This document shows positions 41,299 to 49,631 of a stretch of DNA of 64,000 bases, in pieces (positions within the stretch are counted from its first letter, which is position 1; every line of letters starts with the position of its first letter). A model generated the notes under the pieces. It saw nothing but the letters and a program-made list of their open reading frames with translations, ran no database searches and was not told the origin of the DNA. The translations under genes were made by a program, and so were the position numbers. The DNA is from Nocardia rhizosphaerihabitans (lineage in GTDB: Bacteria; Actinomycetota; Actinomycetes; Mycobacteriales; Mycobacteriaceae). Location: NCBI RefSeq assembly GCF_014646295.1, contig NZ_BMNE01000002.1, positions 2,595-66,594 on the forward strand. The letters run 5' to 3'.

Positions 41299-41378
41299 AC
41301 AGCGCCCCGCGAACAGCGCAGACCGCCCGCGCCAATAAGCTTCTGCCCGTGACGCGGGGTTACCGGAAGGCAGACGAG

Positions 41379-42074
41379 ATGCCGGGCCGTCGTGTCGATG
41401 CGCGGACCGAGCGGTGGCGCGAACACCGGGTGCAGGTGCGCATCGAATTCGTCGACGCCGCTTTCCGTGCCCTGGATCGGGTCGGCCCCGATGTGAGCAT
41501 GGGCGATATCGCCAAGGAAGCGGGCGCGGCCAAGCCGAAGCTCTACCGGCATTTCGAGGACAAGACCGACCTCTACAACGCGATCGTCGACCGGGTCCGC
41601 GACATGCTGTGGGAGCGCATGCTCAGCGGGGTGAATCTCACCGACGATTCCGTCGCCGACCTGGTCCGCCGTGCCGCCGCCGAATACGTGGCGGTGGTCT
41701 CGGAACACCCGAATGTCTTCCGGTTCATGCTGCACAGTCATTTCAGCCAGCAGGCCAAGGAGACGGAACGGGCCTTGGTCGCCGCCAGGCAGTCCGCGCG
41801 GCGCGCTGCCGAATTCTTCGCCGGTCTGCTGCCGACCGAATCGATCGACGTGGCCGGGATCGAACTGGTGAACTATTCGATTTTCGGTGCGGTGGCCTCG
41901 GCCACGGACTGGTGGCTCGGCGCGAATCAGCGCGAAGTCTCGGCAATGCCGGTCGAGCGATTCGTCGAGTATCTGGCCGAGAGCATCTCGGCGCTGGCAC
42001 AGGCGCACGCGCGCTTCAACGGAGTCAGGATCGACCCGTCGCAGCCGCTGCGCGACGCATTCGTCGTCGACTGA
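41379..42074 (+). CDS. TetR family regulator
   Basis: A 231-residue TetR regulator with a helix-turn-helix (RIEFVDAAFRALDRVGPDVSM ... IAKEAGAAKPKLYRHF). The C-terminal part is all-helical with no recognisable ligand class. ATG at 41379 is preceded by GGAAGG, and the upstream open frame does not look coding. It is convergent with thiD across a 121-bp gap where I see nothing further. It likely regulates itself and the divergent methyltransferase (inference). Confidence 0.88.
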   Translation: MPGRRVDARTERWREHRVQVRIEFVDAAFRALDRVGPDVSMGDIAKEAGAAKPKLYRHFEDKTDLYNAIVDRVRDMLWERMLSGVNLTDDSVADLVRRAAAEYVAVVSEHPNVFRFMLHSHFSQQAKETERALVAARQSARRAAEFFAGLLPTESIDVAGIELVNYSIFGAVASATDWWLGANQREVSAMPVERFVEYLAESISALAQAHARFNGVRIDPSQPLRDAFVVD

Positions 42075-42195
42075 ACGCTTCGTTCTGCCGCGCCCGGCAC
42101 GAACTCCGTTGTTCTCGCCGGCTACGTCGTTGGGGCCGGTGGGGGTGCGGCGAATTCAGTATGAACCCGCCCACCGACAAGTTCGCGACGCCACG

Positions 42196-43038
42196 CTAGG
42201 CGTCGGTGTGCAACCGCCACAGCGGCGAAACCGGCCCGTGGCCTGCGCCGAGATCGTAGGACGCGGCCAGGCAGCGATAGGTCCACTCCTTGGCGAAGGC
42301 GACCGCGTCGGGCACCGAATACCCGTTGGCCAGTGCGCTGGCGATGGCCGCGGCGAGGGTGTCGCCACCGCCGTGATCGTTGCCGGTGGCGATGCGCGGC
42401 GCGCTGAACTCGCGGAAGGTGTCGCCGTCGTAGAGCAGATCGGTGCTGTACTCCGAGGCGCGCAGATGTCCGCCCTTCACGATCGCCCACTGCGCGCCCA
42501 GCGCGTGCAGCGCCTCGGCGGCCTTGCGTGCGGTGGCGTCGTCGACGACCTCGATGCCGGTGATCAGGCGGACCTCGTCGAGGTTCGGGGTGACCACCGT
42601 CGCCAGCGGGATGAGGGTGTTGCGCACCGCGTCCAGCGCCTCGGCGTGCAGCAGCGGATCGCCGTGCATCGAGGCGGCGACGGGGTCGACGACGAGCGGA
42701 ACCGCGGCGTCGCGCCCGATCCCGACCTCGCGGCACACCCCGGCGACAGCCTCGATGATCGCGGTGGAAGCCAGCATGCCGGTCTTGGCCGCCCCGATTC
42801 CGATATCGCGGACGACCACCCGCACCTGATCGGCCACGATCTGCGGCGGTATCTCATGAAACCCGCTGACGCCCACCGTGTTCTGCACGGTCACCGCCGC
42901 CACCGCGACGCAGGCGTGCACACCGCACAGCGCCATGGTCCGCGAATCGGCCTGGATGCCGGCGCCGCCCCCGGAATCGGTGCCCGCGATGGTGAGCGCG
43001 CGGACGGGGGTCTGGCCATCGGGGGTCAGCGGCAACAT
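42196..43038 (-). CDS. thiD: Hydroxymethylpyrimidine/phosphomethylpyrimidine kinase
   Basis: A 280-residue ribokinase-fold enzyme that phosphorylates HMP and HMP-P for thiamine synthesis. Signatures: TIAGTDSGGGAGIQADSRTM at the N-terminus, AAKTGMLAS, VVDPVAASMHGDPLL, VVTPNLDE, IVKGGH and DHGGGDTLAAAIA. ATG at 43038 was chosen for ribosome-site spacing; a GTG two codons earlier is possible. In M. tuberculosis thiD sits next to thiC, but here they are about 12 kb apart. It is divergent from the CobW gene. Confidence 0.94.
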   Translation of the reverse strand: MLPLTPDGQTPVRALTIAGTDSGGGAGIQADSRTMALCGVHACVAVAAVTVQNTVGVSGFHEIPPQIVADQVRVVVRDIGIGAAKTGMLASTAIIEAVAGVCREVGIGRDAAVPLVVDPVAASMHGDPLLHAEALDAVRNTLIPLATVVTPNLDEVRLITGIEVVDDATARKAAEALHALGAQWAIVKGGHLRASEYSTDLLYDGDTFREFSAPRIATGNDHGGGDTLAAAIASALANGYSVPDAVAFAKEWTYRCLAASYDLGAGHGPVSPLWRLHTDA

Positions 43039-43097
43039 CTTCACGCCCCAACCCTACGACCGGCCGTCCGGTTCCGAGACCCCACCTACGAACAGCA

Positions 43098-43116
43098 AAT
43101 GAAAACCATTATCATT
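43098..43116 (+). promoter_or_regulatory. Zur-box-like site before the CobW gene
   Basis: An AATGAAAACCATTATCATT element, close to the actinobacterial Zur consensus (TGAAAATCATTTTCA core). It ends 5 bp before the GTG of the CobW gene, so zinc-replete Zur would block a near-leaderless transcript. It is also 60 bp upstream of thiD and could touch that promoter. Confidence 0.75.
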
Positions 43117-43121
43117 AATTG

Positions 43122-44270
43122 GTGACCAACTCCGCCGCCACCGCACACCTGCCCGTCACCGTCCTGTCCGGCTTCCTCGGCGCGGGCAAGACCACGCTGC
43201 TCAACCACATCCTCGCCAACCGGGACGGCCGCCGGGTCGCGGTCATCGTCAACGACATGAGCGAGGTCAATATCGACGCCGCGCTCGTCGCCGGCCAGGG
43301 TCATCTCGACCGCACCGAGGAGAAACTGGTCGAGCTGACCAACGGCTGCATCTGCTGCACGCTGCGCGAGGACCTGATCGAGGCGGTCGCCCGGCTCGCC
43401 CGCGACGGGCGGTTCGATCAGCTGGTGATCGAGTCGACCGGCATCTCCGAGCCGATGCCGGTGGCCGCGACCTTCGACTGGGAGTTCGAGGACGGCTTCC
43501 GCCTCGGCGACCTCGCCCGCCTCGACACGATGGTGACCGTCATCGACGCCTCGACCTTCCTGGCCGAGCTGGTCAAGGGCCAGGCGCTGGCCGAGCGGGA
43601 ACTCGAAGCGGGCGAGGGTGATTCGCGCACCATCGCGGATCTGCTGGTCGACCAGGTGGAGTTCGCCGACGTGCTGCTGATCAACAAGACCGACCTGGTG
43701 AGCGCGAACGCCGTCGCCACCGTGGAGGCGACGGTGCGCAGGCTCAACCCGCGTGCGCATGTCCTGCGCACCGAGAAGGGGGTCGTCGCGCTGGACGAGG
43801 TGCTCGGCACCGGCCGCTACAACCCGGTGGTGGCCGCCGAGGCCGAGGGCTGGGCCGAGGAACTGGCGGGCGGTCACACTCCCGAAACCGAGGAGTACGG
43901 GATCAGCAGCCTCACCTACACCGCCGACCGGCCGTTCCATCCGGAGCGGCTCGGTGATGCGCTGTCGGGACTGCGGGGGATGTTGCGCAGCAAGGGGTTC
44001 TGCTGGATCGCGAGTCGTCCCGAGCTCGCCGCGATCTGGTCGCAGGCCGGTCCGAATCTGACCTTCGAGCCGGGGGCGTGGTGGTCGTCGCTCGAGGTGC
44101 CTGCGGGACAGGAGATCGTCTTCATCGGCGTGCGCCTCGACAAGGCCGCGGTCCGGTGCGCACTCGATGCCGCGCTGCTCACCGAGGCGGAGTTCGCGGC
44201 GGGTCCGGCGGGATGGACCAGCTACGCCGATCCCTTCCCCGCCTGGGGTGACCTGCACGAGCATCACTGA
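43122..44270 (+). CDS. CobW/COG0523 family GTPase, ZigA/YciC-like
   Basis: A 382-residue G3E GTPase. Walker A is GFLGAGKTT (Lys23), then CICC in [12 protein letters not shown] (metal-binding CxCC), IESTGISEP and NKTDLV. The C-terminal half is the CobW_C domain, ending in a His-rich LHEHH. COG0523 proteins under Zur control are zinc metallochaperones expressed in zinc starvation, and the Zur-like box upstream supports that role over cobalamin synthesis. Start GTG at 43122; a TTG one codon earlier is an alternative. Confidence 0.88.
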   Translation: MTNSAATAHLPVTVLSGFLGAGKTTLLNHILANRDGRRVAVIVNDMSEVNIDAALVAGQGHLDRTEEKLVELTNGCICCTLREDLIEAVARLARDGRFDQLVIESTGISEPMPVAATFDWEFEDGFRLGDLARLDTMVTVIDASTFLAELVKGQALAERELEAGEGDSRTIADLLVDQVEFADVLLINKTDLVSANAVATVEATVRRLNPRAHVLRTEKGVVALDEVLGTGRYNPVVAAEAEGWAEELAGGHTPETEEYGISSLTYTADRPFHPERLGDALSGLRGMLRSKGFCWIASRPELAAIWSQAGPNLTFEPGAWWSSLEVPAGQEIVFIGVRLDKAAVRCALDAALLTEAEFAAGPAGWTSYADPFPAWGDLHEHH

Positions 44271-44374
44271 TTGCCGCCTTTGGGGCGCGTATCACACTGT
44301 GCTGGTGCATGATTCGAATGGGTCGCGACCCACGCACCGATGAGGGGAGCGTGGGCCGCGGCACCGAAGCCGAA

Positions 44375-45520
44375 TCAGGCGAGGCCGGCGAAGAACCGGC
44401 GGATATCGCCGACCAGCACCTCGGGTGCCTCATGCGCGGCATAGTGCCCGGCCGCGTCGTTCGCGCCGCCGGATGCCGCGGCGGTGTCGTAGGAATTCCA
44501 GCTCACGATGTTGCTGTGGTCGCGCTCGGCGAACCGGCGGATCGACTGGAAATCGCCGGCGAACATCGCCAGCCCGGTCGGCACGACGGTCGGCTCGGTC
44601 GGGTGTTCGGTGGCGTGCGCGTCCTCGTAGTAGAACCGCAGCGAGGAGCCCGCGGTCCCGGTGAGCCAGTACAGCGCCACATTCGCGACGATGAACTGCG
44701 CGTCGAGCGATTCACCGAACAGCTGGGCGTTCCAGCCGAGCAGGCCGATCGGGGAGTCGGCGAGGGCGTAGGCCAGGGTCTGCGGCTGCTGGCTGTGCAG
44801 GGTGTTGAAGGACATCTTGTTCTCGTGGAACCACTGCAGGTGCTGCAGCGCGGCCATATCCGCCTCGGACAGGCCCTCGAATTCCGCCGGGTCGCCGGAC
44901 GGGAACGAGAACAGCTGGGTGACGTGCACGCCGATCACCTGCTCCGGCGCGATCCGGCCGAGCTCCGGCGAGACCATCGAGCCGCCGTCGTTGCCGATGG
45001 CGCCGTAGCGCTCGTAGCCGAGGCGCGCCATCAGCTCCGCCCAGGCGCGGGCGGTGCGGTAGCGATTCCAGCCGGTACTGCGGGTCGGGCCGGAGAAACC
45101 GAAGCCGGGCAGCGACGGGATGACCAGGTGGAAGGCGGGATCCTCGGCCGATTCCGGCTCGGTGAGCGGCGCGATGACATCGACGTATTCCAGGATCGAG
45201 CCGGGCCAGCCGTGGGTCAGGATCACCGGGGTCGCGTCGGGCCGCGAGGACCGGATGTGCAGGAAGTGGATGTCCTCGCCCTCGATCTCGGTGGTGAACT
45301 GCGGGAACGCGTTCAGCTCGGATTCCAGTGCACGCCAGTCGAACTGCTCGAGCCAGTACTGGGCGAGGGTGCGGACGCGATCGGCCGGGACGCCGTAGGA
45401 GTCGCCGACGCCGGGCAGCTCGTCCGGGTACAGCGCGCCACGCAGGCGGGCGGCGAGGTCGTCGAGACGGGCCTGGGGGACATCGATGCGGAAGGGGGTG
45501 ATGGTGGCCGTGGTGGTCAT
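44375..45520 (-). CDS. Epoxide hydrolase (alpha/beta fold, EHN domain)
   Basis: A 381-residue protein. An N-terminal EHN domain (FRIDVPQARLDDLAARL, typical of microsomal-type epoxide hydrolases) is followed by an alpha/beta-hydrolase core: HGWPGS oxyanion loop, AIGNDGGS nucleophile elbow (Asp), and a C-terminal catalytic His in HYAAHEAPEVL. It opens epoxides to diols. AGGAG lies 5 bases before the ATG. It is divergent from a TetR gene, with a 54-bp inverted repeat between, so it is probably induced by its substrate. Natural substrate unknown. Confidence 0.9.
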   Translation of the reverse strand: MTTTATITPFRIDVPQARLDDLAARLRGALYPDELPGVGDSYGVPADRVRTLAQYWLEQFDWRALESELNAFPQFTTEIEGEDIHFLHIRSSRPDATPVILTHGWPGSILEYVDVIAPLTEPESAEDPAFHLVIPSLPGFGFSGPTRSTGWNRYRTARAWAELMARLGYERYGAIGNDGGSMVSPELGRIAPEQVIGVHVTQLFSFPSGDPAEFEGLSEADMAALQHLQWFHENKMSFNTLHSQQPQTLAYALADSPIGLLGWNAQLFGESLDAQFIVANVALYWLTGTAGSSLRFYYEDAHATEHPTEPTVVPTGLAMFAGDFQSIRRFAERDHSNIVSWNSYDTAAASGGANDAAGHYAAHEAPEVLVGDIRRFFAGLA

Positions 45521-45536
45521 GACGACTCCTTCTAGT

Positions 45537-45590
45537 GAAACGGAATGATTCGTTCTGTTCCAACCATAACAGAACGGATCATTCCGTTTC
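45537..45590. promoter_or_regulatory. Double TetR operator in the epoxide hydrolase/TetR gap
   Basis: A 23-nt arm (45537-45559) is repeated inverted at 45568-45590 with one mismatch and an 8-nt centre. Each arm itself holds a TetR-like dyad (AACGGA-N4-TTCGTT and AACGGA-N4-TCCGTT). This makes two operator copies on opposite strands covering both divergent promoters. Confidence 0.78.
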
Positions 45591-45609
45591 AAGTGGTAGG
45601 CTGATATTC

Positions 45610-46257
45610 ATGCCGAAGCAGACCGAAACCGCAGCTCAGCCCCGCTTGCCCGGCCGCAAGGCGCAAGCCGCGCGCAACGATGGGCTGATCCTCGACGCCG
45701 CTCGCGCCGTGTTCCTCGATGACCCGACCGCGCCGATCGCGGCCGTCGCGGAACGCGCGGGCGTCGGGATCAGCGCCCTCTACCGGCGTTACCCGAGCAA
45801 GGAGGTGCTGCTGCGCACGCTGTGCCACGAGGGGCTGCGCCGGTTCAATGCCGAAGCCGATGCGGCGCTGGAGGATTCGGACGGCTGGCGCGGATTCGCC
45901 GGCTTCCTGGAACGGGTGGTCGAGGCCGACGTGCACTCGCTGACGGTGAAGCTCGCCGGCGCCTTCACCCCCGACGACTCGATGCTGCCCGACGTCGTGC
46001 ACTCGGGCGAGGCGGTCGCGGAGCTGGTGCGCCGAGCCCATGCGAGTGGACGCCTGCGAGCCGATTTCGACGCGCAGGATGTCGGGCTGCTGCTGGAAGC
46101 CTGCGCCGCGGTCACGATGCCCGATCCGGTGCGGACGGCCGAGTTGCGACAGCGAGTGCTCGCGCTGTTGATCGACGGAATGACAGCCGAGGGTGACTTG
46201 CCCGGCCCACCACCCGCCGTAGGCGAATTCGCCTGGCGATGGCAGCGCAGGCCATGA
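45610..46257 (+). CDS. TetR family repressor of the epoxide hydrolase
   Basis: A 215-residue TetR protein. The helix-turn-helix is VAERAGVGISALYRRYPSKE (residues about 45-64), typical of the TetR_N group with a C-terminal helical sensor domain. ATG at 45610 was preferred; the upstream frame runs through the operator. It almost certainly binds the double operator at 45537-45590, controlling itself and the divergent epoxide hydrolase. Confidence 0.9.
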   Translation: MPKQTETAAQPRLPGRKAQAARNDGLILDAARAVFLDDPTAPIAAVAERAGVGISALYRRYPSKEVLLRTLCHEGLRRFNAEADAALEDSDGWRGFAGFLERVVEADVHSLTVKLAGAFTPDDSMLPDVVHSGEAVAELVRRAHASGRLRADFDAQDVGLLLEACAAVTMPDPVRTAELRQRVLALLIDGMTAEGDLPGPPPAVGEFAWRWQRRP

Positions 46258-46333
46258 GCGGGTCGTTCGGCCGCGACGAGGCGTGGCTGGTGGCAGACTT
46301 GGCGCGACCGTCCGACACCGCAGGAGGCACGTC

Positions 46334-46756
46334 GTGAACTGGACCTTGGAAGTGGTGATCGTCCCGGTGTCCGATATCGATCGGGCCAAGGATTTCTACG
46401 CGAATCGACTCGGCTTCGTCGTCGACCACGACACCGTGATCTCCGACGATGTGCGCATCGTGCAACTCACCCCGCCCGGCTCCGGCTGCTCGATCGTCAT
46501 CGGCAAGGGCGCGGTGCCGGAGATGCCGGCCGGGTCGCTGAAGGGTTTGCAGCTGGTGGTGCCCGATATCGAGCAGGCGCACGCCGAATTGGTGGCCCGC
46601 GGCGTCGAGGTCACCGATGTGCAATCGCTGGGGCAGAACCCGTCGCCGACACCGCATCCGCTCGACAATGTCGGCTTCGTCTTCTTCAGCGATCCCGACG
46701 GCAACGGCTGGGCCGTCCAGCAGATCTCCAGCCGAGCCGACAAATCCTCGAGCTGA
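46334..46756 (+). CDS. VOC/glyoxalase family protein
   Basis: A 140-residue protein with two betaalphabetabetabeta modules. It starts NWTLEVVIVPVSDIDRAKDFYANRLGF and ends VFFSDPDGNGWAVQQIS, the usual VOC layout with metal-ligand positions partly replaced. AGGAGG is 6 bases before the GTG start. It follows the TetR gene and precedes the sulfonate-type transporter, and may be transcribed with the latter. Substrate unknown; the family includes lyases, dioxygenases and resistance proteins. Confidence 0.82.
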   Translation: MNWTLEVVIVPVSDIDRAKDFYANRLGFVVDHDTVISDDVRIVQLTPPGSGCSIVIGKGAVPEMPAGSLKGLQLVVPDIEQAHAELVARGVEVTDVQSLGQNPSPTPHPLDNVGFVFFSDPDGNGWAVQQISSRADKSSS

Positions 46757-46801
46757 TTCGAACCCTGTCGGCGGACCGGTCCCGGCGGGCACCATGCACG
46801 A

Positions 46802-47608
46802 ATGCTGTTGGCGAGCCCCACCGAAACCGACGAGCGACGGACCCCGCTGTACCGTCGCCCAGGCTTCCTGCGCGCGCTCTCGCCGATCGTGCTGCTGCTC
46901 GTCTGGCAGATCGGCAGCACCAGCGGCTGGATCCCGGCCAAGAAGCTGCCCGCGCCGTCGGTCGTCCTCGACGCGGGACTGGAGACCTTCCGGTCCGGCC
47001 AGCTCGGGGAGGCGCTGCTGGTCTCCGGCCAGCGCGCGCTGTACGGCTTCGTGCTCGGCGCGGCGCTCGCGCTGGTCCTCGGCGTCCTGGCCGGCCTGAG
47101 CAAGATCGGTGAGTACGCGGTCGACCCGCCGTTGCAGATGATCCGCACCATCCCGCTGTTCGGCCTGATCCCGCTGTTCATCATCTGGTTCGGCATCGGC
47201 GAGGAACCGAAGGTCTACCTGATCGCGCTCGGCGTGTTCTTCCCGCTGTACCTCAACACTTTCGCGGGAATCCGCCAGCTCGACCCCAAACTGCTCGAGC
47301 TCGGCAGCGCCCTGCGCCTGGGACTTGGCGAGCGACTGCGGCTGCTGATCCTGCCCGGCGCGCTGCCGCAGATCCTGGTCGGCGTGCGGCAGAGCCTCGG
47401 CATCGCCTGGCTCTCGCTCATCGTGGCCGAACAGATCAACGCCAGCGCGGGTCTGGGTTTCGTCGTCAACAATGCCCGCGAATTTCTGCGCACCGACATC
47501 GTCGTGTTCGGCCTGGTGATCTACAGCCTGCTCGGCCTGTTCACCGACTCGATCGTCCGCCTCCTCGAACGCCGCGCCCTGCGCTGGCGACCGGCGGTGC
47601 ACCGCTGA
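46802..47608 (+). CDS. SsuC/TauC-type ABC permease
   Basis: A 268-residue permease with six predicted helices and the EAA-type loop (ALRLGLGERLRLLILPGALPQI), typical of the SsuC/TauC/NrtB family that imports sulfonates, taurine, nitrate or pyrimidine precursors. It is followed by the ATPase and lipoprotein genes on the same strand. The 97-bp gap to the ATPase gene is wider than within-operon spacing elsewhere here. The exact substrate cannot be told from sequence. Confidence 0.88.
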   Translation: MLLASPTETDERRTPLYRRPGFLRALSPIVLLLVWQIGSTSGWIPAKKLPAPSVVLDAGLETFRSGQLGEALLVSGQRALYGFVLGAALALVLGVLAGLSKIGEYAVDPPLQMIRTIPLFGLIPLFIIWFGIGEEPKVYLIALGVFFPLYLNTFAGIRQLDPKLLELGSALRLGLGERLRLLILPGALPQILVGVRQSLGIAWLSLIVAEQINASAGLGFVVNNAREFLRTDIVVFGLVIYSLLGLFTDSIVRLLERRALRWRPAVHR

Positions 47609-47705
47609 TGTCCGTCGTCCCCACCACCGCCGACCTCCGGACCCACCCACTCCCGGTTGTCGGCAGTCCGGCCATCCGCCGCCGCTCGATCGCGAGGTTC
47701 ACATC

Positions 47706-48452
47706 ATGACCGCTGCTGCCGCCACTCCTATCGCCTCGCGGTCGGCCCGCACGGCCGCCGCGCGAATCACCGGTCTGAGCAAGCGATTCGGTGAGCGCAC
47801 CGTGCTCGACGGTATCGATCTCGAGATCGGCGCTGGGGAGATCGTCGCGCTGGTCGGGCGCAGTGGGTCGGGCAAGTCGACCCTGTTGCGCATTCTCGGT
47901 GGGCTCGATTCCGCCAGTCGCGGTGAGGTTTCCGTCGATGGCAGGCCGACGATCGTGTTCCAGGAGCCGCGGCTCATTCCGTGGCAGCCGGTGGTGCGCA
48001 ACGTCGCCCTCGGCAGGCCCAAGCCGCGCAATCGCCGCGCCGACGAGCGGGCCGCGCGCGACCTGCTCGCCGAGGTCGGCCTCGCCGGTCGCGCGGATGC
48101 GTGGCCGCTGACGCTGTCCGGCGGCGAGGCGCAGCGCGCGGCACTGGCACGCGCGCTGGTGGCCGAGCCGACGCTGCTGCTGCTCGACGAACCCTTCGGC
48201 GCCCTCGACGCGCTGACCCGCCTGACCATGCACGAACTACTGCTCGGCCTGCACGCCCAGCGCGCGTTCGGCGTGCTGCTGGTGACCCACGATGTGCTCG
48301 AGGCGATCACCCTCGCCGACCGCGTCCTCGTCCTGGACGAGGGGCGCATCGCCGCCGACGTGCCCATCGACCTGCCGCGTCCGCGCACCGCGGGCTCCCC
48401 GGAAATCGCCGACTACGCCACGCAGCTGCTCACGCTGCTCGGCGTCCACTGA
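47706..48452 (+). CDS. SsuB/TauB-type ABC ATPase
   Basis: A 248-residue ABC ATPase. Walker A is VGRSGSGKSTLLR, signature LSGGEAQRAALARAL, Walker B LLLLDEPFGALDALTR, and the switch His follows in VTHDV. The EPRLIPWQPVVRNV Q-loop region is characteristic of nitrate/sulfonate/taurine importers. It energises the adjacent permease and is 26 bp upstream of the binding-protein gene. Confidence 0.9.
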   Translation: MTAAAATPIASRSARTAAARITGLSKRFGERTVLDGIDLEIGAGEIVALVGRSGSGKSTLLRILGGLDSASRGEVSVDGRPTIVFQEPRLIPWQPVVRNVALGRPKPRNRRADERAARDLLAEVGLAGRADAWPLTLSGGEAQRAALARALVAEPTLLLLDEPFGALDALTRLTMHELLLGLHAQRAFGVLLVTHDVLEAITLADRVLVLDEGRIAADVPIDLPRPRTAGSPEIADYATQLLTLLGVH

Positions 48453-48478
48453 CCACCCGAAGCACGAAAGTTGTTCCC

Positions 48479-49474
48479 GTGAAACGCACTCCGAAGACCC
48501 GCCTGGCCGGGCTCGCCCTCGCCGTCGTCGCCGCGCTCTCGCTGAGCGCCTGCGGTGACGACGCGGCCACCGACGCCGCGCCGTCGGGGCCCGTCGACCT
48601 GAGCACGGTGACGCTGAAAGTCGGTGACCAGAAGGCGATCTCGATCGAGGTGCTGCTCAAGGCGTCGGGCCAGCTGGAGAACCTGCCCTACAAGATCGAG
48701 TTCTCCAGCTTCACCGCGGGCCTGCCGCTGGTCGAGGCGGCCAGCGCCGGTGGCATCGACATCGCCCAGACCCGCAACACCCCGGTCATCTTCGGCGCGG
48801 CGGCCGATGCCGACATCAAGATCGTCGGCGCACTCTCGGCCACCGGCAAGGGCGACGCGATCCTGGTCGGCAAGGACTCGGCGATCGGCTCGGTCGCCGC
48901 GCTGAAGGGCAAGAAGGTCGCCGTCTACAAGGGCAGCTCGGCCAACGCGAATCTCCTTCTGCAACTCCAGAAGTCGGGCCTGTCGCTCGGCGACATCGAG
49001 CCGGTCTACCTGGCTCCCGCCGACGGCTACACCGCGCTCACCCGCGGCGACGTCGACGCCTGGGCGACGTGGGACCCCTACACCGCCATCGCCGAGAAGG
49101 AGATCGGCGCGAAGTCGATCGCCACCGCCGATCACGCCGCCAACGGCTACAACTTCTGGGTCGCGGGCAACAAGGCCGTCGACGACGCGGGTAAGTCGGC
49201 CGCCATCGCCGACTTCTTCCAGCGCTACGCCGCAGCCACCAAGTGGTCGTCGGACAATCTCGACACCTGGTCGACCAGGTACGCCGAACTCACCCAGATC
49301 AGCGTCGACGCCTCCCGCACCACCTGGACCCGCTCGATCAAGGAACCGATCAAGCTCACCGACCAGGTGATCGCCTCCGAACAGGAGATCGCCGACGCCT
49401 TCACCAAGGCCAAGGCCATCCCGGGCAAGGTCGACTTCGAGTCCTTCGTCGACACCAGGTTCGACAAGGCCTAG
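48479..49474 (+). CDS. SsuA-like substrate-binding lipoprotein
   Basis: A 331-residue exported lipoprotein (lipobox LSAC, signal within the first 25 residues). The NMT1/SsuA-type solute-binding fold has LKVGDQKAISIEVLL, EAASAGGIDIAQTRNTPVIFG and GDVDAWATWDPY, which are diagnostic of the aliphatic sulfonate/taurine binding group. It completes the importer. No sulfonate monooxygenase lies beside it, so sulfur scavenging is inferred. It is followed by a hairpin that could terminate the operon. Confidence 0.88.
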   Translation: MKRTPKTRLAGLALAVVAALSLSACGDDAATDAAPSGPVDLSTVTLKVGDQKAISIEVLLKASGQLENLPYKIEFSSFTAGLPLVEAASAGGIDIAQTRNTPVIFGAAADADIKIVGALSATGKGDAILVGKDSAIGSVAALKGKKVAVYKGSSANANLLLQLQKSGLSLGDIEPVYLAPADGYTALTRGDVDAWATWDPYTAIAEKEIGAKSIATADHAANGYNFWVAGNKAVDDAGKSAAIADFFQRYAAATKWSSDNLDTWSTRYAELTQISVDASRTTWTRSIKEPIKLTDQVIASEQEIADAFTKAKAIPGKVDFESFVDTRFDKA

Positions 49475-49487
49475 TACTTTCCCGCTC

Positions 49488-49529
49488 CCACAGGCCGGCC
49501 CGGTGCCTCGTCACCGCACCGGCCTGTGG
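49488..49529 (+). terminator. Hairpin after the sulfonate-type operon
   Basis: CCACAGG/CCTGTGG and CCGGTGC/GCACCGG form a bulged 14-bp stem (49488-49529) with a short loop, 14 bp after the binding-protein stop. A probable terminator without a clear U-tract. Confidence 0.6.
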
Positions 49530-49631
49530 TCGTGCCGGACCTGCCGCGGGCATTACCCGGTGGGCGGGGTCGCACTCGGTAGCTTGTCGATAACGGACGT
49601 CGACGGCCGAGTAGCCGGTGAGGTGGCCAGC

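Noticed and set aside
42075..42195. Possible gene or terminator between the TetR and thiD genes.
   Set aside because: Neither a credible frame nor a strong hairpin could be found.
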